Shown here piece by piece: positions 11,557-23,523 of a stretch of DNA of 64,000 bases. The stretch is from Ophiobolus disseminans. Its lineage: Eukaryota > Ascomycota > Dothideomycetes > Pleosporales > Phaeosphaeriaceae. The position numbers were made by a program, and so were the translations under genes. Each line of letters starts with the position of its first letter. Within the stretch, counting starts at the first letter, position 1. Location of the stretch: NCBI GenBank assembly GCA_010093685.1, contig MU006223.1, positions 1,411,250-1,475,249 of the forward strand, given 5' to 3'. The notes under the pieces are model-generated. The model was not told the origin of the DNA, searched no databases, and saw only the letters and a list, made by a program, of their open reading frames with translations.

Positions 11557-12974
11557 CTAGTGCGCTTCGCGCGAGACCTTCCATTCCTGCTTGATCATGA
11601 TGGCCTGAGAGTCATGGCTAGCAATAGATGCGCCCTCGTCATGGAAGCATTGGGCTTGGGCGTCGGCTGCTTCCTTCCCCCTTGCAGAAACGCGTTTATT
11701 GGATCCTTGTTGGAGAGCCGTTGTACTGGGCCGCAACACCAACAGATCGTCGTCCTCGGTCACGATTTTGGGACGAGTTCGGATGTTAGATATCGTCTGC
11801 AGCTCGTGGCTGCCGTGTGTCCCGCTGCTTGCGCCGTATGTTGTCCCGTCTCGGGTGTAGCCGAGTGATACACCGGCTGTCATGAACCCTTGGGTAAAGC
11901 TCTTGAGTGTGGGTAGTGTAGCGGACATGAGGCTGTACGCTAGGAGGACATTCTGCCAAGTAACGGTCGAGACGATGTCTATTGCTTGCTGGTCGTTGTT
12001 GATGTACTCGGTGTACGCGACGAGGTGAACGATGGAGAACGGAATGTTCCTGTGGATGTAAAGCGTCAGTGCTTGCCCAAGAAGTCATTGTGTCGTTGAT
12101 GGTGCGACGTACGGGAGTCTGGTAGAGAAGGCGACCATGACAGCTAATCTGCGCTTCAAGGGCATGAGCGTGTCGTAGAAGCCGATGATTGGTAATATCA
12201 TGATAAATACTTCAGTTATTACATCAAGGGCGGTAACTGCGTTGAGCCATGAGATCTGAAAGAGCTGTCAGCATGCGGAACATGGCAAATTGAGGTGTCA
12301 GAATGCGGAGATGTACACGTACCGATTTTGTGCAATGACCGCTGCCAGATGTTGGTATAATGTTACCAGGCGAACATCCGACGCTAGCGGTAAGAATACC
12401 ACCAAGGCCCAGAGCCGCGATGACAGCCATGGCACCGTTCGCCGATTGTGCAACATTGGACTTTCGCTCAAATACATTGCGCACGAGTATAAGGATAGAG
12501 CACTTTGATAGAGCGAGTGAGATGTAAAGAGAGATGCGGCTTGCAAAAAATGCCTGACAGCGTTAGTGTGGTTCAAACCTACGCAATGTACTCTTCAAAG
12601 AGAATTTGCTAACCTGTTGCAACAATGGCGCCTTTTCGTCGTCAACAACCTTGAGCGATTTTCCAAGGCCATTTCTTAGCGACACCAACAGAGATGCCCA
12701 CATGGCGAAACCCACGAGCTGGAGTGTAATTAGACCATTGAGGTGACACAACAGACTAGTCAACACTTACATGGGCTACGGTTATGAGAATATCATCAAG
12801 AGCGTGTGCTCTTCTCTTCACAAATGTGAGTCGTACTGTGAGGACCAAGGTTGCATATATTAATGATAGCAACGAGCTCACCCAAAGCACTGCGCTATGG
12901 TCGTCTGGTGTGAAGCGAGCGAAACGGTAGTCCGATTCCCCTATTGAAGACATGGAGTCAGGTATAGATCCCAT
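11557..12974 (-). CDS. Rhodopsin-like (PTH11-type) seven-TM membrane protein
   Basis: Five exons on the minus strand (12974-12771, 12718-12614, 12553-12323, 12255-12113, 12049-11557) join in frame to 391 residues. The fold is the fungal rhodopsin-like domain of PTH11-related receptors: TM1 follows FTPDDHSAVLWV, then the DD motif HALDDILI at the TM2 start, a loop, AFFASRISLYISLALSKCSILIL, a GC loop pair (SVGCSP...GHCTKS), ISWLNAVTALDVITEVFIMILP with the conserved D..tE, a basic loop and VAFSTRLP, then the last helix WQNVLLAYS. A hydrophilic cytosolic tail of about 125 residues follows. No CFEM domain is present. The start at 12974 puts 20 residues before TM1. The ligand is unknown. Confidence 0.85.
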
Positions 12975-14254
12975 CTGTTGCGCGAGTCGATTGAAAGGGT
13001 AGGGTGGAGAAACCTGTCGCGCGTGGGCTGCATCTTCTACGTACTTGGAGCACGTTTTCAAGAATACAATGCCCAAACCCTCGGGCAGACATACCACGTG
13101 TCGGATGACCCGAAGGATTCCACCAGGTAGAAGGTGCTGGGTATTGACTGTGCCACTCACATCATTTGGCTTCCATGTCTGTTGGTCACTATCACGCGAA
13201 ATTGCGCATTGTATTAATTGTCTTTCTTTTGCTGATGTGCCCGCCGTAATACATGCACGAGCGTCACAATTCAAGGTACTCCTTGTATTGCAGAGCGACT
13301 CGAAACAGTAAGGATCGAGACGATTCGCTCTTGGGGTGGCGCGGGAAGTGCAGGCTGGCTGACGCTGGGCGGAGCATCTCTCCGAGGGTCGACGTGGGGG
13401 GGGATGGTTCGTCCTCGGTTGGGGAAGCTTTTATAGGATCGGATCAGCGCCTGGCTCGTATTCTGACAACGAACCGAGCCGTGCTACAGAAGAAATTATG
13501 TGGTAACACGGGTGTTGAGATGTAGGGGAACCGATGCGGCAGTCGCCCGAGCCCGTTGCGCGCGCCAGGCGGCTGCTTCCTTGCCCCACTTCTCGGTCCA
13601 GGCCGTCTCGTCCGCTTCCCCGTCCAACCCCACGTCCACTAAGCGATCAGACGGGGCTTGCGCATGGCTCTCTCCATGCCATCTGCACCCTTGTGCGTTC
13701 TTATCACTTTACGTGCATCCAATCCGCGAAACAGGCCACACTCTCGAGTTGCGCATGAATGAGGCACGGCCATGCGCCTATCTCGCTGTGGAACGAGACC
13801 CAAGCCCAACCTGGCATGAAATCCGACAATCCTGAAATGGAGATCATCGACGCCGTCGAGCAGGCGCTGATGACTGCCGCTTCACTATGCATGGGCTGCG
13901 GAGGATTTTTGTGCATGGGCTGCGGAGCATTTAGCCTGTGCCGCGTTGCTTGCGGAGGCTTGAAGGAGATTCGCAGAACACGCAGGACCCCTTAGATTCA
14001 TCCTTCTACGCCAGATGCTTTCCTCCTCCCGTCTGACTGGTTCTACCGTCTGACACTGCATCTAAACGACGCCGCCTCCATTCCTCCAGGAGCGTCTATC
14101 AAAATCCGGATTAGCGAGCAAGGGCAGCAAACCGGTTCCCCGGGAGGTCACATAACCATTAGCAGTGCCACAAAATCAGCGCACCTGCCTCATCAAGTTC
14201 CTTTTGTTCATCAACCACACCTGCTGACACCTGTTATCTTACATCCAATCCAAC
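12975..14254. other. Intergenic region, 1.28 kb, with a short GC-rich duplication
   Basis: The region separates the divergent rhodopsin-like (-) and permease (+) genes. Open frames of up to about 110 codons show no family motifs. A 15-bp phrase (tgcatgggctgcgga) occurs at 13888-13902 and again at 13912-13926, 24 bp apart. A C/T-rich tract at about 14180-14254 leads to the permease start. No RNA gene is recognised. Confidence 0.45.
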
Positions 14255-16113
14255 ATGGACGACAAAGATGTAAAAGGTCCTTTGCAGGCCACTGTTTCAC
14301 GCAGCAGCGTCGAGTTAGCCAATGCGACTGCCGTGGGCGAGAAGCAAGGCACACGCGGCGATGAAAATGACATGGACCGCATGGGCAAGGTGCAGGTGTT
14401 GCAAGTGAGTTGAAGGCAACGAATTTGATGTGTCGGAGTACTCATGAGACCTTCAGCGACAATTCAAGTTCATGTCCATCTTCGGATATGCTGTTGTTCT
14501 TGGAAATACTTGGGAGTTCGCCTTGATGTACGTTAGATCATCGCAACATCCTGATCCACACGAACTTGGGCCCCATCACTAATATGCGTTTTCCTCTAGG
14601 GGTCTTGGGTTATCGCTCCATAATGGAGGGGCCGCTGGCGGCATTTGGATGTTCCTCGTTGCTTCCTTCGGTTATCTCTTCATCTCTCTTTCTTTCGCAG
14701 AGATGGTGTCAATGTAAGGCGCAGTAACTCGAACAGAATCACCCGTGTTCCTTGCTGACGTGGACAGGGCTCCATCGTGCGGTGGTCAATACCATTGGGT
14801 CTCGGAGCTAGCGCCAAGGAAGCATCAGAAGTTCCTCAGTTATGTCGTCGGTATGTCATTCGTCGGTCAACGTCATCCGAAGTGCTAACAATCCCGTCAG
14901 GATGGCTGTCTACCATGGGATGGCAGGTCGGCATGGCGAGTACAGCAAACGGATGTGCACAACATCTCCAAGCTTTGATCATGTTGAACGTACCGTCTTA
15001 TGTTCCGCAAGGGTGGCACGGCACTCTATTCACCATCGCCGTCACTTCGTTTGCAATCGTATGGAATACAGTTCTTGTCAAGAAGCTCCCGCTGGTTGAA
15101 GGCATCGCGCTGTCCCTTCATTTCCTCGGATTCTTCGCCATAATCGTCGTTCTTTGGGTCATGGGACCACGCTCCAACGTGCACGATACATGGACCAAGT
15201 TTGAAGACCCTGGTGGCTGGGGACACAACAACGTCGCTGTACTCGTTGGCATCATTGGCCCTACGATGTCTTTGAGCGCCGCGGATATGGCTGTCCATCT
15301 CGCCGAGGAGGTAGCAGACTCCGCTCGAACTTTGCCAAGGGCCATGATCTCGACAGTCATAGCGAACATCTCCATCGGCTTCGTCATGCTGGTCACCGTC
15401 TTCTCAACCATGGGCAGCGACCCCGACGCTGTCCTCAACACTACATTTGGCCAGCCATGGATCCAGATTGTGTACAACGCAACAGAGTCTATAGCGGCCA
15501 CGTCGATCATGACAGCAATCGTTGCTCTATTGCTGCTATTCTGTGCGATCAACAACGTCACCTGCTCGTCACGCCAACTCTTCTCGTTTGCTCGTGACAA
15601 TGGACTACCGTTCTCGGCTTGGCTCGCACGCGTATGACCTACCCTCACTTTCATTTTATCGTTGGCTAATTATCTGATTAGGTCCCTCAAAGCTACGATG
15701 TGCCGGTCAACGCGGTCATGTTCACGTTTTTCACTACATGCCTGTGCTCCCTTCTCCTCATCGGCTCGAACATCGCTTTCAACATCCTCATGTCCTTCAC
15801 GATGGCTGGCATATACAGCTCATACATCCTGGTTATTGCCTGCATGATAAGGAAGCGTCTCCTGGGAGAACGTCTCGTCCCTTCGCCGTTCAGCCTTGGT
15901 CGTGCAGGTTTGGCCGTGAACGTCATCGCCCTGTGTTGGATCGTGTTGGCCATCGTTTTCATGCTCTTCCCTCCTGTGCCAAATCCGTCTTTGGTTGACA
16001 TGAATTGGGCCTCAGTCATGCTCTTGGTCGGACTTGCCTTTTCAATGGGTTACTACCATGTCTACGGCAAGCACCATTACGAAGGTCCGGTCGTGCTCGT
16101 GAAGCAGCTGTAG
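14255..16113 (+). CDS. Amino-acid/choline/GABA permease (APC superfamily)
   Basis: Six exons (14255-14404, 14457-14527, 14600-14713, 14768-14850, 14901-15631, 15682-16113) give 526 residues. It follows the fungal GABA/choline permease pattern: a hydrophilic N-terminus of about 50 residues, FKFMSIFGYAVVLGNTWEF, GGAAGGIWMFLV at the first unwound helix, SFAEMVSMAPSCGGQYHWV, the SLSAADMAVHLAEEV block with the charged pair, and CSSRQLFSFARDNGLPFS. About twelve TM helices are visible. It would import a small amine or amino acid across the plasma membrane or vacuole; the substrate is not readable. Nothing is broken. An APC transporter for a polyamine or other cation is an alternative within the same family. 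Confidence 0.9.
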
Positions 16114-16957
16114 GTCAGCTTAACTCAGCTGAGAGTTTGGGACGTCTTTCAGTTTTCTGGCGGCCACGCGCGTGCTCACAGCCTCCACGCACAAACCCAT
16201 GTACATAAAATACTCCTCGCTTCGCTTTACTTCCAGCAAGCACCTAAATACTCCAAGAGCAGTCAAGTCACCAGCAAGACTGCTTCGCTTAGATGACGAG
16301 ATATAGACACGACGCAGACGCTCTTTCCCCTACACCAAGACTCTCCAAACCAACATGCGTGATGCTTGACGTGACTAGCTGTGAGAGACGGATCTGCAAC
16401 AACGAATGACGACTTCTCGGGAATGCGCTGGAGCTTGGAGATTCCTCTAATGAATTCACGAAAGCGCATGTGTAAAAGTACACGAATTCCCTTTCGCTGA
16501 CGCTAGAAAAGCTGCCTTTGGAGTATGTGCACTTCAATGCAATGCGATGCATGAGATAATAACCTCTAACCCTATATCCGCCCTATCTAATGGGATGTTC
16601 ATATCAGCCTGGCGTCTTCACCACGCCTCCCACATTTCCAGCTTCCACCTCTTCCTCTCGGCCGCAAACGCTGCGTGCTCTGCCTCCTCTAGACCCAAGC
16701 TCTTCGCCCTGGTGGAAAAAAGCGGTCTACTTTTCGTGCGCTGTCGCTTGCCCAAACATGTTATGCAGCTCCTCCTCCCGTGTCTGAAAAAAAAAGCTCT
16801 AGTGGGGAGTCCACACGGCTCATGTCCAGCGATGGAGTTTTGGTAAGGGAGAGAGTCGCGGGGGTGGAGATTGTGTCTAGATGGCCGAGGGGCAAGTCGT
16901 GCGCGCCTTGCTTTTAATCGAAGCCACGCATTATCTAACGGTACATATATCTGCACT
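16114..16957. other. Convergent intergenic region with a possible decayed minus-strand exon
   Basis: 844 bp between the permease and CBM18 genes. At about 16795-16618 on the minus strand a T-run plus CAG is followed by coding-like sequence (REEELHNMFGQ) and, one frame away, a charged helix-like stretch (LGLEEAEHAAFAAERKRWK) ending in a TGA. This may be a frame-broken fragment of an unrecognised gene or chance. Nothing else is supported. Confidence 0.3.
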
Positions 16958-19900
16958 CTATACACTAGACGTGACCGTAAGCGTACTCACGCCACTATAA
17001 ACCGTAGTCGTCGCAATCCCCGACGCCGGCGTAACAGTAACAGTCTGCACCTGGCCCGTCGTAACCGTTACCGTGCCCACAGGAACCGGCGGCATCGTGT
17101 AATCCGGGCCCGCAGCCCCAGGACCCTGCCGCCTATTATGTGCCCGCTTGGCCGACGACGAGCACAACCCGTATCCGACCTGGCATCCCGTTGCACAGTA
17201 CGATGTCGTCGAGCCGCAGTATCCGTAGCGACTGCAGCATGAGCCGAACACGGAGTTTGAACACGTTTGCTTGAAGTCTGGGCCGCAGCGTGCGTCCTTG
17301 GACATGGCGAGCGGCGCTGATGCAGGCGCGGTTTGCGTGGTTGCGGATGGGGCCGCGGCTACGATGCACGTGTCAACGGGGCTGGTCTGCCCAGTGCATG
17401 TGCCGGCGAGTGGGTTGCAGCCAGTGCCACAGTAGGCGCTGCTGGATCCGCACCAACCGCTAGAACTGCAGCAGTTGCCAAACGTAGAGCCGCGACATGT
17501 GTACCCTGTTTTACCGCCGCAGGTCGCGTCTGGAGAGATCTTGAGTACGGCGCAGGAAGACTTTGCAGCAGGTGCTGTGCTTGTCGTCTTTATAACCATT
17601 CCAGAGGACGAGGATGATGTTGTTCGTCGCGACGTAATCAGGGTGGATGCGGTCGTGCGTTGCGTGCAGAGACCAAAAGCGCTTTGGCAGCCCGTCGAGC
17701 AGTAGAGCTCGGTGGAGCCACACCATCCATACGAGCTGGAGGGAGATATCAGTGACTAGTTCATATTTTGGACAGGGTGTATTAACTTACCTGCAGCAAT
17801 TCCCGAAACTGGAGCCCTTGCAAGTGTAGCCTTTTGTGCCACCGCAAGTGGCGTCTGTTGAAACCTTGAGCGAAGGGAGTGGAACGACGGCTGAGGACGA
17901 CGAGCTCGCCGCGGTGCTGCTGCTTGCGCTTCGTGAAGAGCTCGATTGGACCGAGGAAGACCTTGGGGGTGACGCAGTGTTGGTACTTCGGCTACTTGAT
18001 TGCGACGAGGGAGTTGACGTCCCCAACACACTGGATGGCGATACAGAAGCCCTGGATTGCGGCGAGGAAACACTAGATTGCGACAAGGAGGAAGCAGATG
18101 GCATTGAAAGGGCATTGGACTGTGACGGCGAAGCACTAGACAGCGTTGAAAGAGCACTGGACCCGAATGACGATGTACTGGACAGCGTTGAAAGCACACT
18201 AGACTGTGATGACGAAGAGATTGATGACGACATCGCGCTGCTGCTTGAACTCATTAACGAATATATTGTGCTGGAAGAAGAAGACACCAACGGGGAGGGA
18301 CTAGTAGCTGATGCTATGCTGGTACTCGATGAGAGCACTAGAGATGTCGAAGTTGCCGTGTTGCTACTTCGGCCTGGTGACTGCGCATCGGATATACTAG
18401 AGGAGATCGAGGTTGCCGAAAAGCTGGTGGAGACCGAGGTGTCGATATAGCTTGAGATCGTGATTGACGCAGTTTCTGGGACTGAAGACACAACAGAGGA
18501 GGCTGAAGAAGAAGCCGTTGACACGAATTCGGATGATGCGACCGAAGATGAAGCTGTTGATGCGAGCTCGGAGGAGGATGCAACTGAAGACGAAGCCGTT
18601 GATACGAGTTCGGCGGATGCGATCGAAGGCGAAGCGATTACTACGGGCTCGGAAGAAAACTGGGTATTTGCCGGTGTAGGTGTGATTGCGTCAGACCCAG
18701 AAACAGCTGATGATGTGCTTGTTGCCGAGAAGGTTGTCGAGCTAGCAATCGCCAGACTGTTTGGAAGTGTGGAGGTAGAGGCATCGCCTGTGGGAGTCAG
18801 AGATGACAATCCCAATACATTGGATGAAGTGCTCAATATTGCTGAGCTGCTCCCAACGTCATCAGCCGGGCCTCTAGAAGCGATGATTGACTGGGAAGAA
18901 CTGGTAGTGCTGTCGATGCTCGATGATATTGTTGAACTTGGTAGCAGAGAACTGCTCGTCAACGCTTCGGACGACAAGCTGTTAGTAGACGAGCTCGGCA
19001 AGGAGCTGGCTGTAGACAAGCTCACTATGGTGATGCCGGCCGACGAGCTAGTTACGGTGCTGACAGGAGCTGGGATACTCATACTGCTGTCGACACTTGA
19101 GGATGAAATATAACTAGTTTGTGAAAAGCTTATTATAACAACGTCGATCGACGAGCTGCTGACAGTGTCATCGACACTCGAGGACGATACAGAGCTAGAT
19201 TGAGAAGAGCTGCTTGTGAAAATATCAGTCGTCGAACTTGGTACAAATCTAGTGGCGGACAAGCCAGCTTCACTACTTTCAGTAGCCGAGTTGGGTGCTG
19301 ACGAGCTGTTTGTGAGATCATCGATCGAGAAGCTGGACGCAGTGCTCTCTGCCGAAGAGCTGCTGAGCGCGCTGTTCGTTGAAGAAGTCGTGGTCGTGAT
19401 GTCCACTGACATACTGCTCGAAGTGGTTTCGGAGGAGGCAACAGCTGTCGATGTGGTGTCGAATGCGGAACTGGATGTTGATGAGCTATCGAAAGTAGAC
19501 ATCAATGTGGGTGTGCTCGTATAACGCGAGGAAGACGAAAGATCATTAGAGCTCGCCGTTGAGGACGCGGTCGAAGCACCAATGGAGGATGGTATATCCG
19601 GCGTAACGGTCGAAGAGATGCTAGTCGAGGTATCTAGGGAGGAAATGCTGGATGAAGTTGTCAGAACTGGGAGACTCGACGTGTCAAGTGCAGGAGCCGT
19701 CGACGAGCTGGCCACAGAGGCGCTGCTCGAGATTGACTCCATAATAGAGCTGCTTGAAGCCGACTCAACGGAGAAGGTGCTTGAAGTCGACGAGCTGGCG
19801 ACCGGTGTGGTGCTTGAAGTTGACTCCATAATAGAGCTGCTCGAAGTTGACCCAATGGACGAGCTACTTGAAGCCGACTGAACAGACGAGCTGCTTGAAG

Positions 19901-21051
19901 TTGGCTGGGTGGAGGAGCTGCTTGGAGTTGCATCAATGGAAAAAGTGCTCGAGATTGACTCTGTAATGGAGCTGCTTGAACCCGACCCAATGGACGAGCT
20001 AATTGAAGTCAATGGTATGGACGAGCTGCTGGAAGCCGATTCAGCCAAGAAGCTACTGGAAGTCGCCGCAACCAAAGAGCTACTTTCAGAGGAACTGCCT
20101 GCCGAAGAACTTGCAGCGCTGCTAGAAATGAGGGAGGTGCTTGTCCTACTCTCCACCACCACACTACTTGCAGAATCGCTTGCCGAAGAGAGACTCGCAA
20201 TGTCACTACTAGGCGAGATGGTAGGGGAGCTGAGGACCGAAGAGGTTATCGGAAGGCTTGCAGCCGGCGTCATGCTTGGAGAAGCAGACAAAACGGACGT
20301 TGACGTGGCATCTGCGGAAACGGCCAGAGAGGATGTCGTCGTAGTGGACCGTAAGCTGCTCGTCGCAGGCGTCTCTAAGACAGTCGATGTCTTGGTGATG
20401 GTAGATGGACTACTCGCCGGCGAAACGGGGCTCGAGACCGTGGAAGACGGTGGAGGTGTAACGGTGGTAGTTGTGGTAGACGAGGGAAGCGTAATTGTCG
20501 TAGTCGAAGAAGGAGTGGCGGTGGAAGCCGTTACTATAGTTTGTCCGGTTTGCAGAACGGTGCTAGTAGAAAATGTGGGCTGCGCGATAATAATCACTCG
20601 TGATGTGATGGATGGTACGCCATTGACGTTAGGTTGGCTGAATCGGAGCGTATAGGTGCCGGGAGCAATTGCATTGTTGGTTATGCTGGGACAGGCGATG
20701 TTGGTATACGTAGTGGAAGCTGCAGCAGTCGGGATGATTGATGGCGGTGCAAGAAAGTTGCAAGTGGTTGTCCTGCCAATGCCCCCAGAAGTGGTGACAA
20801 TGATGGGTGTTATTACATATGTTGATGTCCGGCCCGCACCCACTGAGCGAGTCGGAAAAGAGCAAACATTCCCGTCTTGTACCTGTCAGTGATGTATTGG
20901 GAGCGGAGCAATCTGACTTACTAGGGGAGGTAAAGGCTCCTATGACTCCAAAGAAATTGGTATTTGTTGAAGCGAATGCAAAGGTGGGGGTAGCTGCGAC
21001 CCCAGGGATGCTAGTGATCAGATCAGGGGACCCGAAACGGCAACCTGCCAT
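16958..21051 (-). CDS. Ser/Thr-rich mucin-like protein with three CBM18 chitin-binding modules
   Basis: Three exons (21051-20922, 20875-17791, 17735-16958; introns 46 and 55 nt) give about 1330 residues. Residues about 150-1020 are an almost pure Ser/Thr/Ala tract with repeated SSSS, ITES and STSS phrases, expected to be heavily O-glycosylated. Three CBM18 (hevein-type) modules follow, near 1050-1097, 1140-1187 and 1215-1262. Each has the eight-Cys pattern (for example ATCGG...GNCC...YGWCG...YC..GC) and the aromatic sugar-binding positions; the second intron splits the first module. It should be an extracellular or wall protein that binds chitin. The start is uncertain: this ATG gives no signal peptide, while the same frame stays open upstream to about 21260 without an ATG, so a 5' exon is probably missing. 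The first acceptor (CAAG, 20879-20876) was chosen for frame. Confidence 0.8.
17880..20450 (-). repeat. Low-complexity Ser/Thr codon tract inside the CBM18 gene
   Basis: About 2.5 kb of degenerate in-frame repeats encode Ser/Thr/Ala runs. On the plus strand it reads as ctgctcgaag/gagctgcttgaag-type phrases, with local near-identical units (for example cataatagagctgctcgaa near 19740 and 19830). Such tracts change length readily between isolates. Confidence 0.75.
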
Positions 21052-21607
21052 GTCGAAGGTGCTACTAAATGAAGAACGGGTAGAATAGGAAGAACGAGTG
21101 ACTACAGGCGAAAAGAGAACAGCTGGCGCCCGGGACCATATACACCCAGACGCTCTCGAAGCCAGGAAGGAACTTGACGGGCATATCGAATTGTTTTGAC
21201 AAAAGCAGCGCGCTAGTGGTAGTGGAAAATCGAAAGTCGCCCACGGGTCATGGCACTACTGGTGTTTTCACAGCTGGAGTCCCGATCATCGTGCACTAAC
21301 GTGGTGGACATGCCCCTGTGGCGTCGGTAGCTGAACGCCAGCCCAAGAGCCTCACGATCTAGGGTCAGCCACACAGCTTAATATTGCTTAGCGAGGTCAG
21401 TGCGCGACATTGGCCGCGGCATGACAGAGACACGCCGAAATTTACTTCAGTTGCCGGGCGAGAAGTAGTCAACAAATTGCTGGAGGCGATCAAAACACAA
21501 CCGCTATCATCTTTCGCTGTTACTCGTTTCTGAAGAAATCTGCCTTTAACTGTCCGACTGTTGGCGGCCTAGTGCTATTCCCGAGGCCGTTCGAGGAACT
21601 AACATGG
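21052..21607. other. Upstream region of the CBM18 gene
   Basis: 556 bp. The minus-strand frame of the CBM18 gene stays open from 21051 to about 21260 (Ser/Cys-rich, includes CPSSSFLASRASGC) but has no in-frame ATG, so a further 5' exon or an annotation gap is likely. Beyond about 21260 nothing is recognised. Confidence 0.4.
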
Positions 21608-22048
21608 TTAATGCTTGAGCAGCTTCTCTTTCAGCTTGTGTAGCTTGCTTCCCTCAGTCTTTGCTGGCTCGTGCTTCACCTCAGGGCTACCAACTTCAAT
21701 CTGCTTTGCATCGTGTCCTGCGCCCTGCTCATGTCCAAGTTGGCCCTCTCCAGCATTGTTCACGCTCTGCGACGGAAGCGCACTTCGTTCAGCTCCAGAT
21801 CCACCTGATGGTTCGCTCGCGCTCGGTTGCGTAGGCGCCTTCTGACCAGCCTCGTCCTTCTTCGCTTCGAAGTATGTCAGCATTCGCGTTGAGCAATATA
21901 GCGGAGAGTTCCTACCTTGTTCCGCTTCCCATTCTTTCAGAACATTCTCGCGCATCTTTGCCCATCGCTCCTGGCCATGCTTGCCCTTGTAGGGCTCGCC
22001 GCCTGTACTGCCCCCTGCTAAGTTTTCGACACCACCGACGTCGAACAT
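21608..22048 (-). CDS. Small hydrophilic hypothetical protein
   Basis: Two exons (22048-21916 and 21864-21608; 51-nt intron gtagga...cgaag) give 129 residues. The N-terminus is glycine-rich (MFDVGGVENLAGGSTGGEP), followed by a charged helix (QERWAKMRENVLKEWEAEQ). The middle is low-complexity Ser/Gly/Gln and the end is Lys-rich (SKLHKLKEKLLKH). There is no signal peptide, TM helix or known domain. The ATG at 22048 was chosen because upstream in-frame sequence looks non-coding, and splicing joins the helix to AKKDEAGQ. The frame is also open upstream to 22363, so a longer form cannot be excluded. Function unknown. Confidence 0.6.
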   Translation of the reverse strand: MFDVGGVENLAGGSTGGEPYKGKHGQERWAKMRENVLKEWEAEQGRNSPLYCSTRMLTYFEAKKDEAGQKAPTQPSASEPSGGSGAERSALPSQSVNNAGEGQLGHEQGAGHDAKQIEVGSPEVKHEPAKTEGSKLHKLKEKLLKH

Positions 22049-22382
22049 GTTGAGGAATGAGGGGTCTGGTGATAAGGCTGGGAGCTGAGTATGTGTGGCG
22101 AACAGTATAGGAGAGGAAGATTTGGGAGCCACGGAATCGTTGTTGGAGGCTGGTTTCAGCTGAAGATATACAATTGAAAGTGTAGTATGCGTGGCAACTT
22201 CGCATGAGCACGAGGCTGTGCAGCGATGATTGTCAATGAAGGAGCTTGGATCCTGCGGATCGCTCGCACCCAGAACATGGGGCTGAGCCGGGTAAACACG
22301 AGGTTGCCCACCAAGGATTAAACGCGATGGCAGTGCAACGATACTTACTCGCTCATATAACACGTTTTACGACCCAGCCTTC
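22049..22382. other. Intergenic region
   Basis: 334 bp between two minus-strand genes: promoter of the small hypothetical protein and 3' end of the PxpA-like gene. Nothing else is seen. Confidence 0.45.
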
Positions 22383-23242
22383 CTACGCTTCCGGAAAATA
22401 AGTGCTGTTGAACTCGTCGACGATCTGTCGCGCAGCCTTGACGATCTCCACTGCGCCCGGTGAATCAGAGTGGCAACACAGCGAAACCTCGTAGTTTCCT
22501 ACAGGGAGCTGGATCTCTTCGCCATCGACCGTTGTGACCGTCGCATTCTCGACTTGGCTTCGGACGTGCTTCTTCGTTTCGTCAGGATGCCAGGCCCTGC
22601 ATCTTGTCAGTGTTGGCCCGGAGCATGCAACGCGCAGCCTACTTCTTCTTCCGGTCAATGACTAGCGTTCTGTCGCTGTTCCATTTGACATCTCCGTATA
22701 GCTCTGCCACAAATGGCAGGCCCATCTCTTTTGCCACCTCTTCGTGCAGTGTGCCCGCGAGACCGAAGACGGTCGTGCCCTTTGGTACGCCGGCATACAC
22801 TGCCCGGCAGACCTCCTTGTCTCTGTACATCATTCCGTATAAGACGCCGTGTGGCTTGACATGGTGTAATGGCACGTCTTCGGCGTCTAAAAATGCCTTG
22901 AGCGCTCCCACTTGGTATCGAACGGCGGCTGTCAACTCCTCGGGTGACATCTTGATCTCGCGGCGTCCGAAGCCTTGTATATCTGGTAGGCCGGGGTGTG
23001 CGCCGACGGCGATGTTGTGCTTCTTGCATGCGAGGACGGTTTGGTGCATGATGAGAGGATCGCTGGATATGTCAGCCAAACTCCAGCTCTCGATGAGATT
23101 CGTCGTACCCAGCATGAAACCCGCAGGCCACATTCGCGTGGTCAATGAGCGGTATCAACTCATCATCGGGCCCGCATTTGAAGTTCCCGTATCCCTCTCC
23201 CAAGTCCACGTTGATCTTGACTGGGTGTTTAATGGCTGGCAT
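22383..23242 (-). CDS. LamB/YcsF family protein (5-oxoprolinase subunit A-like)
   Basis: Three exons (23242-23109, 23062-22643, 22596-22383; introns 46 nt each) join to 255 residues, the usual length. Family signatures occur in order: NVDLGEGYGNF near residue 12, HANVACGFHAGDP near 36-48 across intron 1, GAHPGLPD, VKPHGVLY near 115, and ELYGDVKW near 165. In bacteria PxpA works with PxpB and PxpC to open 5-oxoproline with ATP. Here the PxpB/C-like (KipI/KipA) domains sit in the carboxylase encoded divergently 281 bp away, which suggests a joint reaction on a lactam, urea-like or cyclic amide substrate; the substrate is inference. No targeting signal is seen. The gene is intact and ends with TAG. 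Confidence 0.88.
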
Positions 23243-23523
23243 CGTGGTATGGTGTGTAGGGTGGATGCATCATCATCGCACACACCATCGTGCCTACATC
23301 GACGTCTCCCCCACTCTTCTTCCCCACGTTTTACGGTGACGTCGATGGAGGCCAGCCGAGGAAGCATCGCGCGCCGGGGTCACGAATCATTGGCGGCCGC
23401 AGCGGGGTTGCGACGAGATAGGGGAGTCGACGGAAGAGGGCGGGGTTGTCATGGCGTCCTGTGAGATGCAGTGACTTCGTGAAGGCTTCGGACCTGTACA
23501 CGTGTAAAGACTCGAGTCAGGGT
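23243..23523. promoter_or_regulatory. Shared divergent promoter of the PxpA-like and carboxylase genes
   Basis: 281 bp between two start codons pointing away from each other. The geometry suggests co-regulation. It is moderately GC-rich, with no clear TATA box. No specific binding site is claimed. Confidence 0.5.

Noticed and set aside
17836..20655. Long plus-strand acidic open frames opposite the CBM18 gene
   Set aside because: Shadow of the Ser/Thr-rich tract; the minus strand carries the CBM18 modules and consistent introns.
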